Shown here: piece after piece, positions 49,761-58,536 of the stretch
Position numbering within the stretch: the first letter of the stretch is position 1
Layout of the letters: each line of letters begins with the position of its first letter
Source: Sediminicola sp037203765
Lineage (GTDB): Bacteria > Bacteroidota > Bacteroidia > Flavobacteriales > Flavobacteriaceae
NCBI RefSeq assembly: GCF_037203765.1
Contig: NZ_JBBCAS010000006.1
Coordinates: 1 to 64,000 of the forward strand
Reading direction: 5' to 3'
DNA: 64,000 nucleotides
The notes under the pieces: model-generated
The model's input: only the letters and a program-made list of their open reading frames with translations
The model's database searches: none
Told to the model about the DNA's origin: nothing
Program-made: the position numbers and the translations under genes

Positions 49761-52226
49761 TCATTTCTTCATGAGCTTTGCCGTCATTTTCTTGATCCGG
49801 TCCGCCAATTTTTCACTGGAGAGTTTCTCCCTGAGGCGGTCCGTAATAATAGGGAAGCTGAAGGGGGTAGGTTTTTTGCAGTCTTTCCAAACCACTTGTT
49901 GGGTCCCTATGCGTTCCAGTGCCAAGCGCAGTCGGCCTTCCTCCAATTGGTGCTCAAAGGTCTCGGTAAAGGCCTGTTGGAACAGGAGGTTATCGGCCTC
50001 ATAATCACGGAAAACATCAAACAAAAGTTGGGAGCTGCTCTGCAAATGCTTCATTTTAATTCCCTTATCAGGATATCCGGTGAATACCATCCCACTGATA
50101 ACGGCTATATCCCTAAATTTTCTACGTGCCATTTCTGTGGCGTTTAAACTTTTTTGAAGATCGTCCAATAGAAATTCGGGACTGAAAAGGTTATTGTCCA
50201 GCACCTGCTGCATATCGATCTTTTGATCTGACAATAGTTCAAACCCATAATCATTAAAGGCAATGGAAAAGGTAACCGGAGACAATAGACTGATGCGGTA
50301 GGCCAGCAGGCTGCCCATGGCCTCATGGACAAACCTGCCTTCAAAGGGATAGAAAATATGATGGTATCCCTCCCTCGTCTTGAAAGTTTCTATGAGGAAC
50401 TCATCTGGTTTGGGTACGATGCTCTCCATCCTTTGGCGCTCAAAGATGGACTCCATGGCCCTCATTTCTTTGGAGGTTTCAGAAGGTGGTAAATCGGCAG
50501 TGTATAGTTCTTCCCGAAGCAATTCGGACATTTGGGCAGAAAAACTCATCCTGCCGCCCATCCAACTGGGTACCTTGTTGGTTTTTTTGGAGGAATTGCG
50601 AACATGAACCTGCATATCCTTGATCCGAATAAACTCCAGGTTCCTACCGGCAAAGGTAAACACGTCGCCTTGGGTGAGTTTGGAGATAAAAAATTCCTCT
50701 ATGGAACCAATGTAACCTCCTTTTTGATATCGTACCGTTAAATTGGCGTCACCAACGATGGTCCCAATTTGAAAGCGATGACGCATGGCGATCCCCCTGC
50801 TGTTCACCTTAAATCTACCATCGTCCTCTATCTCCACCTTCTTGTATTCATCATAGGTTTGCAGGCTCTGACTCCCCAGAACAATAAAGTTCAGCAGCCA
50901 TTGCCATTGTTCTTTGTTGATGGCCTGAAAACAAAAAGTCTGGCATATTTCCCCATAAATCTGGTCAGGAAAGAAACCATCGGAAACGGCCAAGGTAGTC
51001 AGGTATTGCACCAAGACGTCATAACTGTTGAGATAGGGCAATCGATCTTCCACCACTTGGTCCTTGACCGCTCGCTGGAGGGCAGAAGCTTCGATGAGTT
51101 CCATGGCGTGGGTTGGGAGGAAATAAATAACGCTTTCCTCGCCCGGTCTGTGGCCGCTGCGCCCGGCACGTTGTAAAAAACGGGCCACACCTTTGGGTCC
51201 CCCAATTTGGATCACGGTCTCCACGGGGGCAAAATCTACACCCAGGTCCAGACTGGAAGTGCATACAACGGCCTTAAGACTTTCGTTCCGGATGGCCTGC
51301 TCCACCCAGAGTCGGGTTTCTTTATTGATACTGCCATGGTGCATGGCTATTTCCCCGGCATATTCTGGGTGCAATTCCAGAATTTTTTGAAACCAAATTT
51401 CACATTGGCTCCTAGTATTGGTGAATAGCAGGGTAGTCTTGCTGGCATTGATAATGGGAACGACTTCCTCCAATAAATGTAGGCCTAAATGGCCCCGCCA
51501 AGGAAATGTTTCCATGGTTTTTGGGATGATACTCTTTACCGTTATTTTTTTGTTCAGCTTTGCTTTGATCAAGACCGAGTTTCCCTGAATTGCTTCGTTT
51601 GTGCCCAATAGCACTTCTTTGGCCTGTTCCAAATTCCCAATGGTTGCCGAAATGCCCCAAATACGAATGTTTTTGGAGACGGTTCTCAATCGTGAAAGGG
51701 CAAGCTCCATTTGAACACCGCGTTTGGTGCCTAAAAGTTCGTGCCATTCATCCACTACGATTGCGGAGCAATTTTTGAACATTTTATCGTAACCTTTTGA
51801 GGCCAATAGGAGTTGTAGGCTTTCCGGGGTGGTGATCAGCAGGTCCGGCATGTTTTTTTTCTGTTGGACACGCTCCTTATTTGACGTATCCCCAGAACGG
51901 ATACCGACAGTAAAATTGGTGCCAAGGTCCTGTGATACCCGTTCGGCAGATTGGAGGATCTCTTGGGAGAGTGCCCTTAATGGGGTAATCCAGATAGCCT
52001 TGAGGCCTTTTTTGTGATTTGATCTATAGTCCGGGTTGTTTTTAATGTAGTTCAGGACAATAGGGAACCATAGGGCGTAGGTTTTTCCGCTGCCCGTGGG
52101 AGCATTCAGTAGGCCGTGTTTTCCCTGTAGAAAGGCTTTCCAGGTATCCTTTTGAAATTTAAAGGGGGTCCAGCCTTGCTGTGAAAACCATTCTTCGGCG
52201 ATATGGTAAAGCTCATTTCTGTTCAT
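49761..52226 (-). CDS. Ligase-associated DEXH-box helicase (Lhr-core type)
   Basis: 821 residues. Helicase motifs are LLNAPTGSGKTYALWFPIVL (Walker A), IVVDEWHELLGTKRGVQMEL (DEWH), ISATIGN and RFLQRAGRSGHRPGEESV (motif VI). The C-terminal ~350 residues contain the winged-helix and beta-barrel of the Lhr core (VGDANLTVRYQKGGYIGSIE, PSWMGGRMSFSAQMSELLRE). The Pseudomonas homologue unwinds RNA-DNA and DNA with 3'-5' polarity. It overlaps the ligase gene by 14 bases, so they are translationally coupled. This is the TIGR04121-type member of the module. Confidence 0.95.
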   Translation of the reverse strand: MNRNELYHIAEEWFSQQGWTPFKFQKDTWKAFLQGKHGLLNAPTGSGKTYALWFPIVLNYIKNNPDYRSNHKKGLKAIWITPLRALSQEILQSAERVSQDLGTNFTVGIRSGDTSNKERVQQKKNMPDLLITTPESLQLLLASKGYDKMFKNCSAIVVDEWHELLGTKRGVQMELALSRLRTVSKNIRIWGISATIGNLEQAKEVLLGTNEAIQGNSVLIKAKLNKKITVKSIIPKTMETFPWRGHLGLHLLEEVVPIINASKTTLLFTNTRSQCEIWFQKILELHPEYAGEIAMHHGSINKETRLWVEQAIRNESLKAVVCTSSLDLGVDFAPVETVIQIGGPKGVARFLQRAGRSGHRPGEESVIYFLPTHAMELIEASALQRAVKDQVVEDRLPYLNSYDVLVQYLTTLAVSDGFFPDQIYGEICQTFCFQAINKEQWQWLLNFIVLGSQSLQTYDEYKKVEIEDDGRFKVNSRGIAMRHRFQIGTIVGDANLTVRYQKGGYIGSIEEFFISKLTQGDVFTFAGRNLEFIRIKDMQVHVRNSSKKTNKVPSWMGGRMSFSAQMSELLREELYTADLPPSETSKEMRAMESIFERQRMESIVPKPDEFLIETFKTREGYHHIFYPFEGRFVHEAMGSLLAYRISLLSPVTFSIAFNDYGFELLSDQKIDMQQVLDNNLFSPEFLLDDLQKSLNATEMARRKFRDIAVISGMVFTGYPDKGIKMKHLQSSSQLLFDVFRDYEADNLLFQQAFTETFEHQLEEGRLRLALERIGTQQVVWKDCKKPTPFSFPIITDRLREKLSSEKLADRIKKMTAKLMKK

Positions 52227-53844
52227 TCTCCTGTATTGGGCCTGGAATTAATGCCTTTAGATCTTCGAGGGTATTGGCCTCTTCTATTTTTTTATCGGTG
52301 CGCCATCGCAAAATACGGGGGAATCTGGTGGCGACTCCACTCTTGTGTCTTTTGGAGGCGGCAATTCCTTCAAATGCAATTTCAAAAACGTGATGTGGGG
52401 TAACGCTGCGCACGGGTCCAAAACGCTCCAATGTATTTTTTTTGATCCATGCATCCACCTTTCTAAATTCGGCATCGGTGAGTCCGGAGTAGGCCTTGGC
52501 AAAAGTGACCAGTTCCATTTCGTTATTTTCGTTTTCGTCCCAAAGGGCAAAGGTATAATCGGTAAAAAGGTTGCTGCGCCTTCCATGGCCGCGCATCGCA
52601 TAGGTAAGTACGGCATCAATGGTGAGTGGATCCACTTTCCATTTCCACCAATCGCCTTTTTTCCTTCCCACCAGATAGGGCGAACCTTTCTTTTTGAGCA
52701 TTAACCCTTCACTTCTTACCTCCCTGGAGCGTTCCCGCTCTTGGCCCACTTCTGCCCAATGGGAGAATTGCATGGTCTCTGATAAATGTAAGGGTAGGTC
52801 TTGGTTTGTATCAAAGGCGCCTACCAAGGATTCCAAAACTTCCCTTCTTTCCTCAAAAGGCCGTTTCCTGATATCTTTTCCCTTCCATTCCAAGATATCG
52901 TACACTTTTAGAATGACAGGTGTTTTTTTTAACAAGGCCTTGGATACCGACTTTCTGCCTATTCTGGTCTGTAGGTCGTTAAAAGTTCCAATTTCCCCTT
53001 TCGGGAAAGGGAGTATTTCCCCGTCCAAAACAGTGCCATTGGGAATTTCCCCAATAAAGGAACGGAACTCTGGATATTTATCGGTCACCAGTTCTTCCCC
53101 TCGGCTCCACACGAACAATTCATCATTTCTAAGGATGACTTGTGATCGGATCCCGTCCCATTTATGTTCCATGAGCCAATCGTTAACATCGCCCAAGTTT
53201 TCAACGGCATCCTCCAGGGCATACGCCAAATAAAAGGGGAAGGGTTTGGATAGGTAATCACTCTTGTTCTCTTCCAGAACCAGTTTTTGAAAGGTTATGG
53301 TATTGGGGTCCCAATTGCCCATCAGTTTGTAGGCCAGGATGTCCTCGTCCAATTCCGTGGCTTTGGCCAGGGCCTTGGTCATCAACTTTTGACTCACCCC
53401 AATCCGGAAACCACCGGTGATCAATTTGGTGAAGACAAAACGTTCATAATAGTCCATCGTCCGCCAATTCTGGAAGAGGTAGGACTTTTTTTCTTCTTCG
53501 GATTTCGGTTTTAGGGCGATCATTTCCTCCAGAAACTGGGTCAGACTCTTGTCTGTTTGGGCCGTTGCGGATGGAATGACCAAGGCGATGGTTTCTGCCA
53601 GGTCCCCCACGATATGGTAACTTTCTTCGAACAACCATAAGGGGATATTGGACAGTTCAGAGGCCCATTGACGCAGTAAGGTGGTATTCACTGGCCTTGG
53701 GGGACGACGGTGGGAGAGTATGGCTATGGTCCAGACCTTGTCCTTATCATCAGCTTCCTTAAAATACGTTGTCAATGCCGCTACCTTGAGGGTGGTCTTA
53801 TTGGTGCTGTCCAATGTTTTTATGAGTTGGGCGAATTTTTTCAT
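52213..53844 (-). CDS. ATP-dependent DNA ligase of the ligase-associated module
   Basis: 543 residues. The adenylating Lys228 lies in WLMEHKWDGIRSQVILRN (motif I, KxDG). Other nucleotidyltransferase motifs are VFVWSRGEE-like segments (motif III), GTVLDGEILPF (motif IIIa), RSEGLMLKKKGSPYLVGRKK (motifs IV-V) and DWWKWKVDPL. The N-terminal ~200 residues are a DNA-binding domain (RIGVSQKLMTKALAKATELD). This is the TIGR04120-type (PP_1105) ligase, distinct from the main NAD ligase. It overlaps the helicase by 14 bases and follows the exonuclease by 7. Confidence 0.95.
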   Translation of the reverse strand: MKKFAQLIKTLDSTNKTTLKVAALTTYFKEADDKDKVWTIAILSHRRPPRPVNTTLLRQWASELSNIPLWLFEESYHIVGDLAETIALVIPSATAQTDKSLTQFLEEMIALKPKSEEEKKSYLFQNWRTMDYYERFVFTKLITGGFRIGVSQKLMTKALAKATELDEDILAYKLMGNWDPNTITFQKLVLEENKSDYLSKPFPFYLAYALEDAVENLGDVNDWLMEHKWDGIRSQVILRNDELFVWSRGEELVTDKYPEFRSFIGEIPNGTVLDGEILPFPKGEIGTFNDLQTRIGRKSVSKALLKKTPVILKVYDILEWKGKDIRKRPFEERREVLESLVGAFDTNQDLPLHLSETMQFSHWAEVGQERERSREVRSEGLMLKKKGSPYLVGRKKGDWWKWKVDPLTIDAVLTYAMRGHGRRSNLFTDYTFALWDENENNEMELVTFAKAYSGLTDAEFRKVDAWIKKNTLERFGPVRSVTPHHVFEIAFEGIAASKRHKSGVATRFPRILRWRTDKKIEEANTLEDLKALIPGPIQENEQK

Positions 53845-53851
53845 ACGTAAA

Positions 53852-54913
53852 TTACTGGTCTATACGTTGGATTTTCTCCTTGGGTCCTTTCGCATTTTCT
53901 TGCTCTGTCTCCTGGGAATTTAATTCTGATAGCTCGCCCTCATACTGTGTTTCCTCCGTGCGTGCATCATAGCCCAACTCCCTTAGGTATCTTGAAAACA
54001 GATCGGTATACCCATGGGTGCATATGATTTTTTCTGCCCCGGTGGCCTTTATGCTGTCCAATAACTGTTGAAAATCGCAATGGTCGCTCAGTACAAATCC
54101 CTTATCTATGGCCCTTCTTCTTCGGGCACCCCTAAATGCCATCCATCCACTGGCAGAACCCGTTACAAAAGGAACCATTTTTCTGATCCAGGGGCTACCA
54201 TGTGCACTGGGCGGGGCCAAGACTATATTTCCAAGAAGGTCCTCTTTTTTGGTCTCTCTGGTGATCAGGGTGGTCGGAGGGAACTGTACCAGAGGCCTAA
54301 GTACTTCCGTCATGTTTTCGATCGCGGCATGGGTGTATATCTTTCCAATATCCGTGTCCAAATACTTCAGCAATCGCTGTGCCTTACCAAGGCTGTACCC
54401 AAATAAAACGGACGTTTTTCCTTCATTTTTGTTGGTTTCCCACCAATTGTTGATCTCATGGAATACTTCCTGTTGGGGGGTCCATTTAAAAGCGGGGAGG
54501 CCAAAAGTGCATTCTGTTATGAATGTGTGGCATTTTACGGGCTCAAAAGGGGTAGAGATACCATCGTCCTCAGTTTTATAGTCACCGGTAAAAACCCATA
54601 TTTCCCCTTGGTGTTCCACGCGGATTTGGGAAGATCCTATAATATGACCAGCCGGATGCAGACTGAACTTTACATTGTTGATGGTGAATGTTTCTCCCCA
54701 AGCCTTGCCGGTTACGGTAATATCTCCCAATCGGTGCTTTATTATGGGCACATTATGGTGGTGTGTGATGTATTTTTTATGGCCATATCGGCTGTGATCC
54801 GCATGTCCATGGGATATAATGGCATGGTCCACGGGTTTCCAAGGATCAAGGTAAACTTTGGCTACACTGCAATAAATGCCCTTACCCGTAAATTGAAGAA
54901 GCGGTTTTTTCAT
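53852..54913 (-). CDS. Ligase-associated MBL-fold DNA exonuclease
   Basis: 353 residues. A metallo-beta-lactamase fold with HGHADH (His35, His37, Asp39, His40), PAGHIIGSSQI and FTGDYKTEDDG, and later beta-CASP-like segments (LSDHCDFQQLLDSIKATGA, ICTHGYTDLFSRYLREL). It is the TIGR04122-type member and relates to SNM1-like nucleases. The acidic C-terminus (EGELSELNSQETEQENAKGP) is probably disordered. It is the first gene of the four-gene module, with 7 bases to the ligase. Confidence 0.93.
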   Translation of the reverse strand: MKKPLLQFTGKGIYCSVAKVYLDPWKPVDHAIISHGHADHSRYGHKKYITHHHNVPIIKHRLGDITVTGKAWGETFTINNVKFSLHPAGHIIGSSQIRVEHQGEIWVFTGDYKTEDDGISTPFEPVKCHTFITECTFGLPAFKWTPQQEVFHEINNWWETNKNEGKTSVLFGYSLGKAQRLLKYLDTDIGKIYTHAAIENMTEVLRPLVQFPPTTLITRETKKEDLLGNIVLAPPSAHGSPWIRKMVPFVTGSASGWMAFRGARRRRAIDKGFVLSDHCDFQQLLDSIKATGAEKIICTHGYTDLFSRYLRELGYDARTEETQYEGELSELNSQETEQENAKGPKEKIQRIDQ

Positions 54914-55060
54914 AGCATGGGAAAGTTACGAATTTCTTTTCTTTTCACAGATGGAAATATGTGTGCCCTTCTGCCATTATTAGGGCCCTATATTCAGGAT
55001 TATACTGTGGAAATGTTAAAATAATTGTCCTTTTTTAAACCAATGATTTTTAAAAAAATA

Positions 55061-55068
55061 TATCTTTG
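55061..55068 (+). promoter_or_regulatory. Putative -7 box of the TerB-like gene
   Basis: TATCTTTG matches TAnnTTTG and ends 22 bases before the ATG at 55091. No TTG stands at the expected -33 distance. Confidence 0.38.
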
Positions 55069-55090
55069 TTCCTACTAAAATAAGTGAAGT

Positions 55091-55513
55091 ATGTCTTTTG
55101 TAGATTTGTATGATAATAGTGAACACCGGAAGAATGTGGCCCATTTTGCAGCACTCGCCTCTTTGGCGGCTGTGGACGGGGAGGTAAATCCTGAAGAGGT
55201 TGAACTATTGAACCGTTTTGCCCAGAAATTGGACATTACTGAAATGGAATATAAGGAGGTGATGATGAAGCCTACCAAATACCCTATCGATCCACCAACT
55301 TCATCCGAAAGACGATTGGAGCGCTTGTTCGATCTTTTTAGAATAATTTTTGTGGATCATATGATCGATGAAGATGAGCGGGCCTTGATCAAGAAATATG
55401 CCATAGGCCTTGGATATTCTAACGATGCAGCCAATAAGATTATCAGCAGATCTATAGATATCTTCGGAGGTAATATTGCTTTTGAGGATTATGTATATCT
55501 AGTAAAGAAGTAG
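55091..55513 (+). CDS. TerB-like protein
   Basis: 140 residues of the TerB helical fold: FAALASLAAVDGEVNPEEVE followed by LLNRFAQKLDITEMEYKEVM, and a second half LFRIIFVDHMIDEDERALIK. The Asp/Glu pairs in AAVDGEVNPEE and MIDEDERAL form the metal-binding site. TerB-like proteins take part in tellurite and membrane stress, but the role here is unknown. A strong terminator follows. It diverges from the repair cluster, with 177 bases between. Confidence 0.87.
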   Translation: MSFVDLYDNSEHRKNVAHFAALASLAAVDGEVNPEEVELLNRFAQKLDITEMEYKEVMMKPTKYPIDPPTSSERRLERLFDLFRIIFVDHMIDEDERALIKKYAIGLGYSNDAANKIISRSIDIFGGNIAFEDYVYLVKK

Positions 55514-55529
55514 CAAAAATCATGTATAT

Positions 55530-55558
55530 AAAAAAGGGGGCTGTGGCCCCCTTTTTTT
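55530..55558. terminator. Bidirectional terminator between terB-like gene and fbp
   Basis: AAAAAGGGGGC pairs with GCCCCCTTTTT around TGTG, so each strand has a GC stem followed by a run of T. It lies 16 bases after the TerB-like stop, and the fbp stop codon is in its arm. Confidence 0.9.
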
Positions 55559-56564
55559 ATTGCTTTTGTGCCATGAATTCTTCGGCTTTTTCCACCATTT
55601 TACGGCTTCCACAGAAAAAGGGCACCCTTTCGTGCAGTTCCTTGGGCTGTATGTCCATGATGCGCCTATATCCATCACTGGCCTTGCCATTGGCCTGCTC
55701 CGCCAAATAGGCCATTGGATTGCACTCATAAAGCAAACGAAGTTTCCCGTTCTGTGCCACACTACTCTTGGGATACATATAGATGCCACCTTTGATCATG
55801 TTTCTGTGAAAATCAGATACCAAGGAGCCAATATATCTTGAGGTATAAGGTCTGTCCTCTTCTTCTTTCTGACAGTATTTGATATAGTCTTTTACCCCTT
55901 GTGGGAAATGGATATAATTCCCTTCATTGACGGAATAGATTTTTCCTGTTTCAGGGAACTCCATGTTGGGATGCGACAAGTAGAAAGTTCCAATAGCCGG
56001 GTTTAAGGTAAAGCCGTTTACGCCATTGCCCGTGGTATATACAAGCATGGTAGAGGTCCCGTATACAATATATCCTGCGGCCACTTGGTTTCTCCCCGGC
56101 TGCAGGAAATCATCTAGGGTCACGGGGGTCCCCACGGGTGTAATCCTGCGGTAGATGGAAAAAATGGTCCCTACAGATACGTTTACATCAATATTGGAGG
56201 AGCCGTCCAAAGGGTCAATAAGGACAACATATTTATTTTGGTTTTGTTTGTCGTTGCTGTTAACACTGATAAAGTCATCTTCTTCCTCGGAGGCAATCCC
56301 GCAGACAATCTCCCTGTTTTTTAAGGCCTGTATAAACTTTTCGTTGGCCAGGACATCCAGTTTCTGCTGGTCTTCACCTTGGATATTGGTGTCCCCCGCA
56401 GCACCCAAAATATCAATAAGTCCCGCTTTGTTAACCTCGTGGTTTACTACTTTAGCGGCTAGGCGGATGGCATTTATGAGTTTGGAAAGTTCGCCTGAGG
56501 AGTATTGAAAGGCTGATTGATGTTCTATTATAAATTCCCCAAGGGTCTTATTCTTTTTATCCAT
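55557..56564 (-). CDS. fbp: Fructose-1,6-bisphosphatase class I
   Basis: 335 residues from the ATG at 56564 (MDKKNKTLGEFIIEHQSAF). The catalytic metal site is visible in GIASEEEDDFISVN and VVLIDPLDGSSNIDVNVSVG. YTSRYIGSLVSDFHRNMIKG and LRLLYECNPMAYLAEQANGK with the following segment are family features. It makes fructose-6-phosphate in gluconeogenesis. An in-frame ATG at 56603 would add 13 residues. The gene ends inside the shared terminator. Confidence 0.95.
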   Translation of the reverse strand: MDKKNKTLGEFIIEHQSAFQYSSGELSKLINAIRLAAKVVNHEVNKAGLIDILGAAGDTNIQGEDQQKLDVLANEKFIQALKNREIVCGIASEEEDDFISVNSNDKQNQNKYVVLIDPLDGSSNIDVNVSVGTIFSIYRRITPVGTPVTLDDFLQPGRNQVAAGYIVYGTSTMLVYTTGNGVNGFTLNPAIGTFYLSHPNMEFPETGKIYSVNEGNYIHFPQGVKDYIKYCQKEEEDRPYTSRYIGSLVSDFHRNMIKGGIYMYPKSSVAQNGKLRLLYECNPMAYLAEQANGKASDGYRRIMDIQPKELHERVPFFCGSRKMVEKAEEFMAQKQ

Positions 56565-56650
56565 GTATAAACGTTGTGTTATTTGAGCACAAATATCGAA
56601 CATTTTGTGAAACTACAACGATTTCGCTAATGTTTAGTTTTTTAAATTTA

Positions 56651-56658
56651 TAACTTTG
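56651..56658 (+). promoter_or_regulatory. Putative -7 box of the GNAT gene
   Basis: TAACTTTG matches TAnnTTTG and lies 19 bases before the ATG at 56678. It may drive the GNAT and aspartate kinase genes together. Confidence 0.38.
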
Positions 56659-56677
56659 TGTTTTATTTGTAACAATT

Positions 56678-57163
56678 ATGGGAGACTTCACAATTAGGGA
56701 CGCACAGGCAAAGGATATGGACCAGGTTTGGCAACTGATCCATGAGCTGGCCGTATTTGAAAAAGAAGACAATGCCGTTGAGGTCACTGTGGAAGACTTG
56801 GTCAGGGACGGTTTTGGTGAAAAAAGGTTGTTCCATTGTTTTGTGGCGGAGTCCAACGGAAAAATTGAGGGAATGGCACTTGTATATCCAAGGTATTCCA
56901 CTTGGAAAGGACCAACCGTACATTTGGAGGATCTTATTGTGACGGAAAAAATGAGAGGTAGTGGATTAGGGACAGCTCTTTTGGACAGGGTAGTTACCTA
57001 TGGTGCACAATTAGGTGTAAAGCGGATCAACTGGGAAGTCCTGGATTGGAATGAGCCGGCCATCAACTTTTACGAAGCCAAGGGTGCCAATGTGATGAGG
57101 GATTGGGATGTAGTGCACTTAAACGAACAAGGAATACAGAATTACCTAAATAATATTAAGTAG
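56678..57163 (+). CDS. GNAT family N-acetyltransferase
   Basis: 161 residues. The GNAT core shows in VAESNGKIEGMALVYPRYST, the acetyl-CoA loop LIVTEKMRGSGLGTALLDRV (Q/RxxGxG/A), and the final NWEVLDWNEPAINFYEAKGA. The family relation is to the diamine/spermidine acetyltransferase-like branch by the WEVLDWNxPAxxFYxxxGA ending. A polyamine or amino-acid substrate is possible. It precedes aspartate kinase by 36 bases on the same strand. Confidence 0.9.
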   Translation: MGDFTIRDAQAKDMDQVWQLIHELAVFEKEDNAVEVTVEDLVRDGFGEKRLFHCFVAESNGKIEGMALVYPRYSTWKGPTVHLEDLIVTEKMRGSGLGTALLDRVVTYGAQLGVKRINWEVLDWNEPAINFYEAKGANVMRDWDVVHLNEQGIQNYLNNIK

Positions 57164-57199
57164 TACAATTACGGGGTATTAAAATTGAAAAAGTAGATT

Positions 57200-58450
57200 A
57201 TGAGAATTTTCAAATTTGGAGGAGCATCGGTAAAGGATGCAGATGGTGTAAAAAATGTTGTTAATGTACTGAAAGAGGTGGGTCATGAAAACACCTTGTT
57301 GGTCGTGTCGGCAATGGGCAAGACCACTAATGCCATGGAAGATGTGGTCAATGCCTATTTTAAGGACAAGGCTTCTTTGTCCGCTGCAGTCCACGAAGTG
57401 GTGAAGTACCATAACGATATATTGATGGATTTGTTTGAAAATGAAAAGCATCCTATCTATGGAAGGGTGAAGGCGCTCTTTGAAGAGGTGCAGGGTTTTC
57501 TGGCCTGGAACAAATCCCCTAAATACAGTTTTGTTTACGATCAGGTTGTTGGCTATGGCGAATTGGTTTCCAGTGTCATATTGAGTGCCTATTTCAATGA
57601 GGTGGGTATTACCAATAATTGGCTGGACGTAAGGGAGTTTATTAAGACCGATGACAATTACAGGGATGCCAACATCAATTGGGAAGATACCCAGAAAAGG
57701 GTAACGGAAGGTATTGATAGATCCAAGCTGAATATTACCCAAGGGTTTCTTGGAAGCGATGAAAATAATTTTACCACCACCTTAGGTAGGGAGGGATCCG
57801 ACTATACGGCAGCTATTTTGGCATACTGCATCAATGCCACGGATGTGACCATTTGGAAAGACGTTCCTGGGGTACTCAATGCTGATCCACGTTATTTTGA
57901 GAATGCCCGTCTGTTGAACAACATCTCCTACAGGGAAGCTATAGAACTTGCCTTTTACGGAGCTTCGGTCATTCACCCAAAGACCTTGCAACCGCTGCAA
58001 AGAAAAGAAATTCCCTTGCATGTTAAATCATTCATAAAGCCAAAGGATAAGGGTACAACTGTTGGTAAAGGGGTAGGCATAGAGCCAGAAGTCCCTTGTT
58101 TTATTGTCAAGAAAAACCAAGTATTGATGAAACTTTCATCCTTGGATTTTTCCTTCATTGTTGAGGACAGTATCAGTGAGCTTTTTAAATTATTGCACGA
58201 CCACAGAATGAAGGTGGACCTGATACAAAACTCGGCCATTAGTTTTTCGGTCTGTGTGGACAATAAGTTTGGAAAACTACAGGACCTATTGGACCTGTTA
58301 AAAAGTAGGTTCAAGGTTGTATATCACGAAGATGTCTCCTTGTACACTATAAGACATTTTGATGCAGAATCCATTGCATCCCTACAAAATGGCAAGGAAA
58401 TCTTGCTGGAACAAAGAGGGAAAGAGACGGTTCAATTGGTCGTAAAATAA
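57200..58450 (+). CDS. Aspartate kinase
   Basis: 416 residues, monofunctional. MRIFKFGGASVKDADGVKNV is the opening kinase motif, VVSAMGKTTNAM and TTLGREGSDYTAAILAYCIN with KDVPGVLNADPRYFENARLL are catalytic and nucleotide-binding segments. The C-terminal part contains ACT domains (FVEDS-like segment SFIVEDSISELFKLLHDHRM). It makes aspartyl phosphate for Lys, Thr and Met synthesis and should be feedback-controlled. It follows the GNAT gene by 36 bases. Confidence 0.93.
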   Translation: MRIFKFGGASVKDADGVKNVVNVLKEVGHENTLLVVSAMGKTTNAMEDVVNAYFKDKASLSAAVHEVVKYHNDILMDLFENEKHPIYGRVKALFEEVQGFLAWNKSPKYSFVYDQVVGYGELVSSVILSAYFNEVGITNNWLDVREFIKTDDNYRDANINWEDTQKRVTEGIDRSKLNITQGFLGSDENNFTTTLGREGSDYTAAILAYCINATDVTIWKDVPGVLNADPRYFENARLLNNISYREAIELAFYGASVIHPKTLQPLQRKEIPLHVKSFIKPKDKGTTVGKGVGIEPEVPCFIVKKNQVLMKLSSLDFSFIVEDSISELFKLLHDHRMKVDLIQNSAISFSVCVDNKFGKLQDLLDLLKSRFKVVYHEDVSLYTIRHFDAESIASLQNGKEILLEQRGKETVQLVVK

Positions 58451-58536
58451 GGGGGGAATACAAGCGCTTGCCGATTTTGTAAGGCGTTTCAACTTGGTTT
58501 TTCCTATATTTACAGTGACCAATATTTAAATGAACT

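Noticed and set aside
49591..49764. N-terminal extension of PdeM
   Set aside because: It translates the palindromic repeat element; the family begins near 49590.
58461..58470. CAAGCGCTTG palindrome before the OlsF-like gene
   Set aside because: Ten-base palindromes are expected by chance dozens of times in 64 kb, and no second copy or regulator is nearby.
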